Assembly: GCF_016900775.1 (NCBI RefSeq) | Contig: NZ_JACJKN010000003.1 | Span: 1-64,000 of the forward strand | Direction of reading: 5' to 3' | Source: Olsenella uli | Lineage (GTDB): Bacteria; Actinomycetota; Coriobacteriia; Coriobacteriales; Atopobiaceae | DNA: 64,000 nt | Shown: piece by piece, positions 39,609 to 48,750 of the stretch | How positions within the stretch are numbered: position 1 is the first letter of the stretch | Layout of the letters: each line of letters opens with the position of its first letter | Notes under the pieces: model-generated | Database searches by the model: none | What the model was told of the DNA's origin: nothing | Seen by the model: only the letters and a program-made list of their open reading frames with translations | Made by a program: the position numbers and the translations under genes

Positions 39609-41018
39609 CTACTTCCCCTCGGCGAGCAGCTGGAGAACGACCGGGTCGGTTACGCGTGCGCCCTTCGCCTTGAGCGCGGCGATGGCGTCTGCGAACTGCG
39701 GCAGGTACTTCTCGTGCGCGAGCAGGAGCTGGTCCAGGACCTCGATGGCCTCGGGGTTCTTTGCCACGAGCGGGTTGATCGTGAAGGCCTCGCGAGCGGT
39801 GCCGTAGTCACCCGTGAGGGCAGCGGAGATGGTGAGCTCCTCCATGGCCTTCATCTCCTGCAACCAGCCCTTCTCGGCCGTGGGCATGGGACCCCAGCAG
39901 ATGGGCTCGGCGCCGCGCGCCGAGATGAGGCTCGAGACCTCCACGATCGAGGTCGGGTCGAGGTCGGTGAGGGCGCCGTTGTTCTGCGTGGAGACGACCA
40001 TGTGCTCGTGCTTGTCGTTGACGATCGCGGCGATGCACTCGCAGGCGGCGTCGGAGTAGTACGCGCCGCCGCGCTCGGCGAGCTGAGCCGGCTTGTGGTC
40101 GAGCTCGGGGTTGCGGTAGAGCGCGAAGAGCTCGTCCTCGACCTCCTTGACGTGCTCGGCGCGCGTGTCGTTCTCCTTGAAGTCCTCGACGCAGTGGCCG
40201 AGCATCTCGTCCGCCATGTAGTAGTAGCGATGGTAGCCGCAGGGCATGAGGTGCATCGAGTGGAGCAGGTCGGAGGGGAACTCCGCCGCAAAGATGTTCA
40301 CCGGGAACGGCCCCTCGGGGTCGTTGGCGTGCTCGATCATCTCGTCGGTGAGGTCGTTGCCCGCGTTGTCGAAGACCTTGTGCCAGTGGAAGTGGTTGAG
40401 GCCCGCGAAGCGCCAGGTGAGCTCGGAGGGGTCGCGCCCGATGAGCGCCGGCTCCTTCATCATCGAGATGACGGGGATGTTGCAGAGGCCGATGGTGCGC
40501 TTCCAGCCAAAGTGCTTGATGGCGGCCTCGGTCACCATGCCGGAGGGGTTCGTGAAGTTGATGAGCCAGGCATCCGGGCAGAGCTCGCGCATGTCGGCGA
40601 TGATCTGGCCGATCACGGGAATGGTGCGGAAGGCCTTGAACATACCGCCGGCACCGTTGGTCTCCTGGCCGAGCATGCCGTGGGCGAGCGGGATGCGCTC
40701 GTCCTTGATGCGAGCGTAGAGCAGTCCCACGCGGAACTGCGTGGTCACGAAGTCCGCGCCGGGCAGCGCCTCGCGGCGGTCGAGCGTGACGTGGACCTCG
40801 ACGTCGTGGCCGGCCGCCCTCCACATGCGCCGCGCCATGTCGCCGATGATGCTGACCTTCTCGCGGCCCTCCTCGATGTCCACGAGCCAGATCTCTCGGA
40901 CGGGCAGCTCGTGGTAGCGCTTGATGAAGCCCTCCATGAGCTCCGGCGTGTAGCTGCTTCCGCCTCCGATCGTGACGATCTTGATGCCGTTCGCGTACTT
41001 CTCGGCGTTCATTGCCAT
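39609..41018 (-). CDS. GH4-family 6-phospho-beta-glucosidase
   Basis: This 469-residue GH4 hydrolase has the N-terminal NAD motif TIGGGSSYTPEL, then NFTNPSG near 154-160, the metal ligand Cys179 in LCNIP and His209 in GLNHFHWHK. GH4 enzymes cleave phosphorylated glycosides by an NAD- and metal-assisted redox elimination. The Cys-Asn-Ile-Pro motif favours a phospho-beta-glucosidase (CelF/LicH-like). It heads the PTS operon. ATG 41018 follows GGGAGGCACGCA. Confidence 0.92.
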   Translation of the reverse strand: MAMNAEKYANGIKIVTIGGGSSYTPELMEGFIKRYHELPVREIWLVDIEEGREKVSIIGDMARRMWRAAGHDVEVHVTLDRREALPGADFVTTQFRVGLLYARIKDERIPLAHGMLGQETNGAGGMFKAFRTIPVIGQIIADMRELCPDAWLINFTNPSGMVTEAAIKHFGWKRTIGLCNIPVISMMKEPALIGRDPSELTWRFAGLNHFHWHKVFDNAGNDLTDEMIEHANDPEGPFPVNIFAAEFPSDLLHSMHLMPCGYHRYYYMADEMLGHCVEDFKENDTRAEHVKEVEDELFALYRNPELDHKPAQLAERGGAYYSDAACECIAAIVNDKHEHMVVSTQNNGALTDLDPTSIVEVSSLISARGAEPICWGPMPTAEKGWLQEMKAMEELTISAALTGDYGTAREAFTINPLVAKNPEAIEVLDQLLLAHEKYLPQFADAIAALKAKGARVTDPVVLQLLAEGK

Positions 41019-41125
41019 TGCGTGCCTCCCTGCTCGCAGCCGATAAGACCGTGCTGTGGCAACTATGGGGGCAGGCACCGGAATCGTGGGCGCTCAGCCG
41101 GCAGACTGGAAGTCGTTTTCAGAAG

Positions 41126-41172
41126 TTGTTCTTTGCCCGGCGGCGCCTGTGATAAGTTCTGATAAGTTCTGA
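41126..41172 (+). promoter_or_regulatory. Divergent control region: promoter and GATAAGTTCT operator repeats
   Basis: TTGTTC (41126-41131) and TGATAA (41150-41155) could form a promoter for the RpiR gene with 18-base spacing. The 10-base unit GATAAGTTCT is repeated exactly in tandem at 41151-41160 and 41161-41170, one helical turn apart, followed by GA, and an inverse TCAGAA lies at 41119-41124. This suggests an operator for the RpiR protein controlling both itself and the PTS operon. Confidence 0.5.
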
Positions 41173-41194
41173 CTTCTCTGGCGAAGGGGGCGCG

Positions 41195-42052
41195 ATGGAC
41201 ATCCGACACCGAATCCAGGCGTGCGAGCGGCTCACGTCAACCGAGCAGTCCCTCGCCGGCACGATTCTGGCAAACCAGGAGCGGCTGAGCTCGCTTTCCA
41301 TCGAGGACCTCGCCCGAGAGTCGCACACCTCTCCGGCGGCAGTGAGCCGGTTCTGCAAGAAGCTCGGGCTGTCCGGCTTTCGCGAGCTCAAGATCGAGGC
41401 GGCACGCTCGGCCGGCGCGATGGCGTCCGTCGAGGAGGTCAACGTCGACTACCCGTTCATGGCGGACGACTCCCCTCGCCTTGTGGCCCAGAGCTTTCGC
41501 TCGCTCTACCAGCTCATCATTGACGACGCGGTCTCCTGCCTCAGCTACTCCGAGCTCTATGCCTGCGCCCGGCTCGTCGCGCGCGCCCGCGACGTTCAGC
41601 TGCACACGCACTCGCACAACTTCTACGTTGCCGCGACGTTCCAAGAGCGCCTCCTGCGCATCGGACACTCCGCGATCCTGCCCTCGGCCGAGGAGGAGCA
41701 GCGCATCATCGCCGCCGCCTCGCGCTCGGACGCCGTGGCGATCGTCATCTCGTACTCCGGGCGAGCAACCTTCCTCTCTCGCGTGCTCCCCATTCTGCGC
41801 GAGCGCAACGTGCCAGTCATCTTCATTGGCTCGATGGAGGGGGCGCGCCTGAACCCTGGCCTTGCCCACTACCTGCTCGTCAGCGACCGGGAGGACCCGC
41901 AGGAGCGAATCTCCCAGTTCGCGTCGCACATCGCGCTGCAGTACGTGCTCGACGTGCTCTATGGCTGCGCCTTCACGCTCGACTACGATAACAACGTCGA
42001 GTTTCTCCAAAAGACGATGCGCAGTGTGGACGACCGCAGCTTCGACGAGTAG
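41195..42052 (+). CDS. RpiR/MurR-family transcriptional regulator
   Basis: This 285-residue protein has an N-terminal HTH_6 domain (SIEDLARESHTSPAAVSRFCKKLGLSG, residues about 36-62, here shortened in quotation to SPAAVSRFCKKLGLSG) and a C-terminal SIS domain with VIVISYSGRATFLSRVLP. Such regulators bind phosphorylated sugars through the SIS domain. It is divergent from the GH4-PTS operon and probably controls it. ATG 41195 follows GAAGGGGGCGCG. A cluster of repeats follows its stop. Confidence 0.92.
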   Translation: MDIRHRIQACERLTSTEQSLAGTILANQERLSSLSIEDLARESHTSPAAVSRFCKKLGLSGFRELKIEAARSAGAMASVEEVNVDYPFMADDSPRLVAQSFRSLYQLIIDDAVSCLSYSELYACARLVARARDVQLHTHSHNFYVAATFQERLLRIGHSAILPSAEEEQRIIAAASRSDAVAIVISYSGRATFLSRVLPILRERNVPVIFIGSMEGARLNPGLAHYLLVSDREDPQERISQFASHIALQYVLDVLYGCAFTLDYDNNVEFLQKTMRSVDDRSFDE

Positions 42053-42067
42053 CCGCCGGCGCGCGGG

Positions 42068-42250
42068 CTTCTCGCCCGACGCTCTTCTCGCTGCCGCCCC
42101 TCGCTGTTAGGAATCGCCGGCCGTGGGTAGGTTTTCTCGCCAGATGTATACGAATCGCCGCCGGTGGGTAGTTTGGCAAGCCAGAACAACCCACCGGCGG
42201 CGTTTTCTAACAAGCAACAAGGACACGGCGACAAGAACGGCGAGAAGAGC
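42068..42250. repeat. Repeat-bounded cassette with GTTAG and CCGGTGGGTAG motifs
   Basis: CTTCTCGCC (42068-42076) and GCTCTTCTCGC (42081-42091) at one end face GGCGACAAGAAC (42227-42238) and GGCGAGAAGAGC (42239-42250) at the other. Inside are GTTAGGAATCGCCGGCCGTG (near 42108), GAATCGCCGCCGGTGGGTAG and an inverted AACCCACCGGCGGCGTTTTC (near 42198). It lies between the RpiR gene and the iron-type ABC ATPase. Confidence 0.85.
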
Positions 42251-42259
42251 CCGCCAGGC

Positions 42260-43336
<1,077 letters not shown>

Positions 43337-43339
43337 GCT

Positions 43340-45049
43340 TTATGCCTCCTCGGTGTACTTGCTGGTGCCAAAGTGCTTGATGGCGAGGTTCATGAGCAGA
43401 ACCGAGCCGTAGGTGATGGCGATAAGAATCGTGGCGAACGCGCAGGCGATGCCGTAGGAGCCCTTCTCGGCGAACTCGTTGATCTGCACCGTGATGAGGA
43501 AGAACTGCGGCGTCACGAGCAGGATGATCGCGGAGATGGCCGTGATCGAGCGGACGAACGCCGTCACGAGGCCCGAGAGGAACGAGTCCTTGATGAGCGG
43601 CAGGGTGACCGTGCGGAAGACCGTGAGGCTATCCGCGCCCATGTCGTAGGCACTCTCCTCGATGGACTTGTCGATCTGGCGCAGCGCCGAGATGCCCGAG
43701 CGCGTGCCCGTGGGCAGCGAGCGCACGATGAAGACGATCACGAGGATGGCCGCCGAGCCGTAGAGCCCCTGGAGAAAGCCGGTGCGGAAGACGCCCGCGG
43801 AGAAGCCGCGGATGAAGCCGACGCCCAGCACCGTGCCGGGGACGGCCATGGCGAGCATGGAGACGAACTCGATGAAGCCCTTGGTGCGGAAGTTCCGCTT
43901 GACCACGAGGTAGGAGATGATCATCGAGAGCAGGGCCGTGAGCGGCGCGGCTATGAGCGAGAGCACGAAGGAGTCGCGGAACGCCTCGAGGCCGTGGTAG
44001 CGCTCGAAGACCTGGATGAACCACTTGGGCGTGAGCGTGAAGTCGTAGCCCCAGGTCTTGAACAGGGCGCCAAAGGGCACGCAGATGTACATGATCACGA
44101 CGAACAGCGCCACGGCGCCGCACAGGATGGTGAGCGGCAGCGTGACGGACTTGTCGGTGATGAGCATGCGGGCGCGGGAGGCCTTGCCGGTGAGCGTTGC
44201 CGTGCTCTTGGCCTCGAGCACGTACTTCTGCACGATGAACATGAGCAGCGTGATGCACAGGAGCACGACTGCCATCGCGGCCGCGCCCTCCTTGTCGTAG
44301 GCGCCCGTGATCTGCAGGTAGATCGTAGTGGCCAGCGTGTCGTAGGAGCCGCCGATGATCATGGGGTTGGCAAAGTCGGCGATCGACTCGATGAAGGTGA
44401 CGAGAAACGCGTTGCCCAGTCCCGGAAGCACCAGCGGCAGCGTGACGGACGTGAAGACCTTCCAGCGGGAGGCGCCCATGTCGCGGGCCGCCTCCTCGAG
44501 CGACGGGTCGATGTTCTTGAGCAGGCCGCGCAGCATCATGTAGCACACGGGGAAGAACGTGAGCGTCTGGACCACGAAGATGCCCCAGAAGCCGTAGACC
44601 GAGTTGTCGTAGATGCCGAGCATATAGCGCGTGATGATGCCGGCCTTGCCGAAGAGCATGATCACCGAGAGGGAGAGCACGAACGGCGGCGAGACCACGG
44701 GCAGCATCGAGACGACCTTGAAGAGGCCCGAGAGGAAGCGCGTGCGCAGCTTCACGTAGACCTCGACGTAGGCGAACAGCAGGCCCACCAGCGCCGACGC
44801 CACGCTCACGAGCAGTCCCACCGAGAGCGTGTTGGTGATCGCCGTGGTGAACGACGGCATGTCAAAGATGCGCTGGAAGACGGACAGGCTCGGGCCCTGC
44901 TCGGTGATGAAGCTGTCAACGAGCAGGATCGCGAGCGGGTACAGGATAAAGAGCGTCAGAAACGCGATGAGCACCACGATGGTGGTCACCATGATGGGGT
45001 CTGCCAAGAGCTTCTTGCGGTCGAGCTCGGCGCCCTGCGATCTTGCCAT
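43340..45049 (-). CDS. Two-domain ABC permease, FbpB type
   Basis: This 569-residue protein contains two BPD_transp_1 units in one chain, each with about six helices and its own EAA loop: EEAARDMGASRWKVFTSV in the first half and EESAYDMGADSLTVFRTV in the second. This fused layout is typical of ferric iron and thiamine importers (FbpB, ThiP). ATG 45049 follows GGGAGAGTGACT. It lies between the lipoprotein and the ATPase gene. Confidence 0.94.
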   Translation of the reverse strand: MARSQGAELDRKKLLADPIMVTTIVVLIAFLTLFILYPLAILLVDSFITEQGPSLSVFQRIFDMPSFTTAITNTLSVGLLVSVASALVGLLFAYVEVYVKLRTRFLSGLFKVVSMLPVVSPPFVLSLSVIMLFGKAGIITRYMLGIYDNSVYGFWGIFVVQTLTFFPVCYMMLRGLLKNIDPSLEEAARDMGASRWKVFTSVTLPLVLPGLGNAFLVTFIESIADFANPMIIGGSYDTLATTIYLQITGAYDKEGAAAMAVVLLCITLLMFIVQKYVLEAKSTATLTGKASRARMLITDKSVTLPLTILCGAVALFVVIMYICVPFGALFKTWGYDFTLTPKWFIQVFERYHGLEAFRDSFVLSLIAAPLTALLSMIISYLVVKRNFRTKGFIEFVSMLAMAVPGTVLGVGFIRGFSAGVFRTGFLQGLYGSAAILVIVFIVRSLPTGTRSGISALRQIDKSIEESAYDMGADSLTVFRTVTLPLIKDSFLSGLVTAFVRSITAISAIILLVTPQFFLITVQINEFAEKGSYGIACAFATILIAITYGSVLLMNLAIKHFGTSKYTEEA

Positions 45050-45164
45050 AGTCACTCTCCCTCGCTGACTCCGGGACGTGCGAACGCCGGGCGGATGGAT
45101 GCACCCGCCCGGCGCGCTTCGCTCACGTGAGGTCGCTCACGTTGGGCGAGAAGAACCTGGGAGC

Positions 45165-46307
45165 TTACGCGTCCTCGGTCTCGAAGCGGTCGTCGCCGCC
45201 GCCCAGGGCCTCCATGACCTCGGCGACGTAGGTGTCGGTGTTGGCCTTGGCGTCCTCGAAGTCGTAGTCCATGGTGTTGTTCGGGTCGAGGCCGAACTCG
45301 GTGGCAATCTCGGGCTGCTCGGCGTTGTCGATCACGAGGAACTGGTAGGAGCCGTTCTGCGCGGCAAGCTCGACGCACTCGGGCGAGAGGGCGTACTCGA
45401 TCCAGAGCTTGGCGGCGTTGGGGTGCTTGCAGCCCTTGAAGATGGCCGTGGCGCCGACCTCGCAGGAGGTGCCGGAGGACGGAACGACGAGCTCGATGTT
45501 CTCGTAGCCCTGGTCCACGATCTGGAAGATGCCGTCGTGGAGGAACCCGAGGCCGATCACGCACTCGCCGGTGCCGATGTTCTTGGACGGGCCGGAGCCG
45601 GACTTGGTGTAGACCTGGATGTTCTTGTCGAGGTCAACGAGGTACTGGATGCCCTCGTCGTGGCCGTACTTCTGGATCATCGTGTTGACGATGAGCTTGG
45701 CGGTGCCGGCCGTGTTGTAGTTGGACGACCAGATGAGGCCCTGGTACTGCGGGTCGGTGAGGTCGGCAAAGTCCGCCGGCGGGGTGACGCCTAGGCGCTC
45801 GACCTCGTCCTTGTTGTACATGATGCCAAGAAGGCCGGTGTAGATGCCGTACCAGTTGCCGTCGGCGTCCTGGTACTTGGGGTCGGTGATGTGGCTCGCG
45901 TTGGCAGCGGCGTAGGGCTCGAGCAGGCCCTCGGCGGTCACGACGTTGTACGGGTCGGTGGTGCCGCCGAACCAGACGTCGCCGGAGGGGTTGCCGTTCT
46001 CCTCCTCGATCTTGGCCTGGACCTCGCCCGTGGAGAGGCGCTGCTGCTCGACCTTGATGCCAAAGACCTCCTCGAAGTGCTCGCAGGCGGCGGCGAGGTA
46101 GTCCTCCTCGCAGGAGCCGTAGACGACGAGGGTGCCCTCCTCCTGGGCGGCCTTGATGAGGTCCTCGGAGGCGCCGACGCTGTTCTCGGCAACCTGGCCG
46201 TCGGCGGCCGGCTGCTCGCCGCCGTCACCGCCGCACGCGGCAAGGCCGAGGCCGGCGAGCGTGGCGGCGCTGGCAGCGATGAAGTTCCTGCGGGAGAGGC
46301 TAGACAT
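45165..46307 (-). CDS. ABC substrate-binding lipoprotein, ferric-iron type
   Basis: This 380-residue protein has a signal beginning MSSLSRRNFIAASA, with lipobox LAAC. The mature part is an SBP_bac_6/8-like fold: EGTLVVYGSCEEDYLAAACEH is the typical start of FbpA-type iron-binding proteins, and GDVWFGGTTDPYN follows. Aromatic residues suitable for iron contact are present, but the ligand is not proven. ATG 46307 follows GGAAGGAACACTT. It heads the three-gene operon. Confidence 0.93.
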   Translation of the reverse strand: MSSLSRRNFIAASAATLAGLGLAACGGDGGEQPAADGQVAENSVGASEDLIKAAQEEGTLVVYGSCEEDYLAAACEHFEEVFGIKVEQQRLSTGEVQAKIEEENGNPSGDVWFGGTTDPYNVVTAEGLLEPYAAANASHITDPKYQDADGNWYGIYTGLLGIMYNKDEVERLGVTPPADFADLTDPQYQGLIWSSNYNTAGTAKLIVNTMIQKYGHDEGIQYLVDLDKNIQVYTKSGSGPSKNIGTGECVIGLGFLHDGIFQIVDQGYENIELVVPSSGTSCEVGATAIFKGCKHPNAAKLWIEYALSPECVELAAQNGSYQFLVIDNAEQPEIATEFGLDPNNTMDYDFEDAKANTDTYVAEVMEALGGGDDRFETEDA

Positions 46308-46356
46308 AAGTGTTCCTTCCTTCCGTGTGCCCCCGCGGCGCGGAGGCCATTCCCAC

Positions 46357-46405
46357 CCCTCTTTATAGACTCCTGACAGGTTCCTTACGGTCAGCTTTCC
46401 GTAAG
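46357..46405 (-). promoter_or_regulatory. Promoter with CTTACGG...CCGTAAG operator before the iron-type ABC operon
   Basis: The -10 box on the minus strand is TATAAA (about 46366-46361). A perfect interrupted palindrome, CTTACGG-N8-CCGTAAG, lies at 46384-46405, where it would overlap the -35 region. This is a good operator candidate, possibly for a metal-responsive repressor; it does not match the usual Fur box. Confidence 0.55.
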
Positions 46406-46502
46406 CGGCATGGGTCCGGCGGAGCGGCGGCAGAAGAAACGAGCGGCAGGCAGCGAGGGGGGGCGGCGGGGCGCTCCGAGGCACGACGGGGCCCGCTCGG
46501 CC

Positions 46503-47435
46503 CTAGTCGTCGGTGCCGGGGCGACCCTCGTAGTTGAGGCCGTCCACGAGCTCGCGCAGGCGCGGCTCGTCGCCGCGAACGAAGGCCTCGGCGAGCTTGG
46601 GATAGGCGAGGCGCGCCTCGTCAAAGAGGTCGGCAAAGGAGGCGCTGCGAACCTCGCCGGTGAAGGGGTTCTCCCAGTCGCGGCACGCGAGGTTGGCGGC
46701 AGGGCACTCGTCGGTCGTGCGCACGTAGTGGGCAACGGCCTCGGCGAGCGAGCGGCCGCGCGCGAGGCGCTCGAGCGCGCCCAGAAGGCGCGTCCGCGGC
46801 GAGCCGGCCGGGTCAACGAGGCGCAGCGTGAGCTCGTAGTCGCGCACGGCGAGGCCGTACTCGCCGGCGCCGATCACGGTCCCAAAGACCGCGAGCGCCA
46901 CCTGCGAGACGAGCGCGCCGCCCACGCGCTCGACGCGCGCGGTGCGCATGAGGTTGCCCGCCGCCGGCCGCTCGAGCACGGTGGCGCGGCGCTTCTCCCA
47001 CAAGATCCAGGCGTCGATGTCCGACTCGATGACGGCGTGGACCTCCCGCGCGCAGGGCGCGAGCTCGGGGTCCGCCTCGGCGAGGGCGCGCTGCTGCGCG
47101 ATCACGAAGGGATGGGCCGCGCGGTCAAGCGCGTAGTGGCCGAGAAGCCCGAGCGCGAAGGTCCGGCCGATCCGCTCGTCCGAGACGGGCAGCCGGCTCA
47201 CCCCCTCGCGCACGGCCATGAAAGCGCGCGTCACGCTCCCGCCCTGGATGCGATGGCCCAGCTCGCGGCAGGCGGCGGAGCGACCGGGCAGCGCCAGGCG
47301 ACGGGCGAAGAGCGGGTCGGGGCCCTGGTTAGCGAGCAGGAAGGCGAGCAGCTCCTCCTCGCCCTCGAGCATGCCGGGCGGCAGCGTGCCCGCGACGTCC
47401 TCGCCGAAGATGTGATGCGTGATGACCGCGGGCAT
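46503..47435 (-). CDS. Zinc-dependent phospholipase C-like protein
   Basis: This 310-residue protein has the histidine/aspartate pattern of the zinc-dependent phospholipase C family: MPAVITHHIFGEDV at the N-terminus, NQGPDPLFA and ALGLLGHYALDRAAHPFV. No signal peptide is visible, so it may be cytosolic and not a secreted toxin. The family also contains proteins of unknown function in anaerobes. ATG 47435 follows GAAGGGGGTCCC. It is divergent from the DUF308 gene and shares strand with the iron-type operon downstream. Confidence 0.8.
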   Translation of the reverse strand: MPAVITHHIFGEDVAGTLPPGMLEGEEELLAFLLANQGPDPLFARRLALPGRSAACRELGHRIQGGSVTRAFMAVREGVSRLPVSDERIGRTFALGLLGHYALDRAAHPFVIAQQRALAEADPELAPCAREVHAVIESDIDAWILWEKRRATVLERPAAGNLMRTARVERVGGALVSQVALAVFGTVIGAGEYGLAVRDYELTLRLVDPAGSPRTRLLGALERLARGRSLAEAVAHYVRTTDECPAANLACRDWENPFTGEVRSASFADLFDEARLAYPKLAEAFVRGDEPRLRELVDGLNYEGRPGTDD

Positions 47436-47564
47436 GGGACCCCCTTCGATGCGTTGCGTTTCCCCTAGGGTAGCGCAACGCTGCCGCCGCGCGGCCGCGC
47501 AGGCCCGACCGTTGACGAGCCTGAAAAGCGGGTAGAACAAAGGCAGCGAGAGAAAGGCTTACCC

Positions 47565-48083
47565 ATGCACAACATGTTCCAGCGCGCGCGAACGACGACC
47601 GGTCTCATGGGCGTGGCGTCGCTTCTGTGCGGCATCGTCGTCCTGCTCAACCCAACGGGCGTGGCCCTGTTCATGACGAGCGCCATCGGCGTGGTCCTTG
47701 CCGTCGTGGGCGTGGCCACGGTCCTTGGCTACGTCCGCCGGCGCGAGGCGTCCGGCGGGCTCGACCTCACGATCGGCCTCATCGAGCTCGTCCTTGGCGC
47801 GGCCCTCGCCTCGATGCCTGCCGTCTTCGTCAACTGGGTCATCGTGGTCGCAGGCGTGTTCATCCTGTTCTCCGGCTTCGGCGACCTCATGGAGGCGCGT
47901 GCCCTGACTGTCGTGGGGGCGCCGTTCGCGGGCGCGGGCACGCTCATGGCCCTCCTCACGATCGTCTTCGGCGTGCTCGTGGTGGTGGCACCCTTCGCGC
48001 TCGTGGACCTCGCGCTTGCGGTCGCCGGCGTGGGCCTCGTCTTCAACGGCGTCACCGAGCTCGTCGCCGCCTTCAAGCTGTAG
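47565..48083 (+). CDS. DUF308/HdeD-like membrane protein
   Basis: This 172-residue protein is almost wholly hydrophobic, with about six helices arranged as repeated pairs, as in the HdeD/DUF308 family (GLMGVASLLCGIVVLLNP, GLIELVLGAALASMPAVF). HdeD members are linked to acid resistance in enteric bacteria; a role here is unknown. ATG 47565 follows GAGAGAAAGGC. A repeat cluster follows its stop. Confidence 0.88.
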   Translation: MHNMFQRARTTTGLMGVASLLCGIVVLLNPTGVALFMTSAIGVVLAVVGVATVLGYVRRREASGGLDLTIGLIELVLGAALASMPAVFVNWVIVVAGVFILFSGFGDLMEARALTVVGAPFAGAGTLMALLTIVFGVLVVVAPFALVDLALAVAGVGLVFNGVTELVAAFKL

Positions 48084-48102
48084 CGCACTTATCGCCGACG
48101 CC

Positions 48103-48230
48103 CTTCTCGCCGACGTTCTTGTCGCCGACGCCCTTCCCCCCAAATGTTATCTGGGCACAAACTTCTAACCAAAATGACCCAGATAAGACCTTTGGCGAGA
48201 AGAACCACAGGTCGCGAGTGCCCAGATAAG
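48103..48230. repeat. TTATCTGGGCA repeat cluster
   Basis: One direct copy (TGTTATCTGGGCA, 48145-48157) faces two inverted copies (GACCCAGATAAG, 48176-48187; GTGCCCAGATAAG, 48218-48230). CTTCTCGCC (48103-48111) and GTTCTTGTCGCC (48115-48126) open the cluster and an inverted GGCGAGAAGAACC (48194-48206) lies inside it. Apart from the terminator-like hairpin at 48374, 48231-48442 shows nothing recognisable. Confidence 0.85.
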
Positions 48231-48373
48231 CGGCCTCGCAGAAATGGTTCAACCTCTATGCGGGCCGCCCGGGGACGGACGACTGAGGGCGGCTCTGTGC
48301 GGGCACGCCGGCGCGCGGCGTGGCGAGAAGTACCTTCAGGCCGCCAGATGGCACGGACACGAATCGGTCGTCA

Positions 48374-48405
48374 CGGCGCCCCTCGCGCAAGCGCGAGGGG
48401 CGCCG
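48374..48405. terminator. Perfect hairpin between DUF308 and the gltBD operon
   Basis: CGGCGCCCCTCGCGC and GCGCGAGGGGCGCCG are exact 15-base complements around AA, about 40 bases beyond the small gene's stop. The plus-strand side is followed by TCTTTGG; it probably ends transcription from both sides. Confidence 0.65.
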
Positions 48406-48442
48406 TCTTTGGATGCCGCCTTTGGGCGCCGCGGGCACGCCC

Positions 48443-48748
48443 CTAGAGCCAGATGAGGGTGTCGGGCGGCTTGGGGCCCTGGTTTGCGGGCGGCGCCTCA
48501 CGCCCGGGCTCTCCCCACGCCGCCGACTCCTCGAGCCAGGGGCGCCGGTGCTCGGGAGGCGGGGTGAAGGGCCGCTCCTCCCCGTCCTCGAGCCAGACGA
48601 GGGGCTCGTGCGCCGGCTCGGGGCCGCGCTCGGCCGCGGGCCCCGAGCCGCGGGCCGCATCGCCCGCAGGGCCCGGGGCGGAGGCCGCAGGGCCCGTCAC
48701 CACCGTGGCCGACCCGCGGACGAGCATGATGCCGACCGGTCCGTCCAT
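48443..48748 (-). CDS. Small Pro/Glu-rich protein downstream of gltD
   Basis: This 101-residue protein begins two bases after the gltD stop, so it should be co-transcribed. It is rich in Pro, Ala, Gly and Glu, with three related hydrophobic-aromatic patches: EPLVWLEDGEERPF, RRPWLEESAAWG and PDTLIWL at the extreme C-terminus. I recognise no family. The repeated W-L motifs could be short protein-binding peptides. It could also be a non-conserved frame, since GC-rich DNA favours long open frames. Confidence 0.5.
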   Translation of the reverse strand: MDGPVGIMLVRGSATVVTGPAASAPGPAGDAARGSGPAAERGPEPAHEPLVWLEDGEERPFTPPPEHRRPWLEESAAWGEPGREAPPANQGPKPPDTLIWL

Positions 48749-48750
48749 GG

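Noticed and set aside
46503-47435. Secreted alpha-toxin-like phospholipase C
   Set aside because: No signal peptide and no C2-like membrane-binding domain are visible, so a secreted toxin role is not supported.
48231-48442. A small gene between DUF308 and the gltBD operon
   Set aside because: Open frames here lack a ribosome site and cross the hairpin; they look like GC-driven chance frames.
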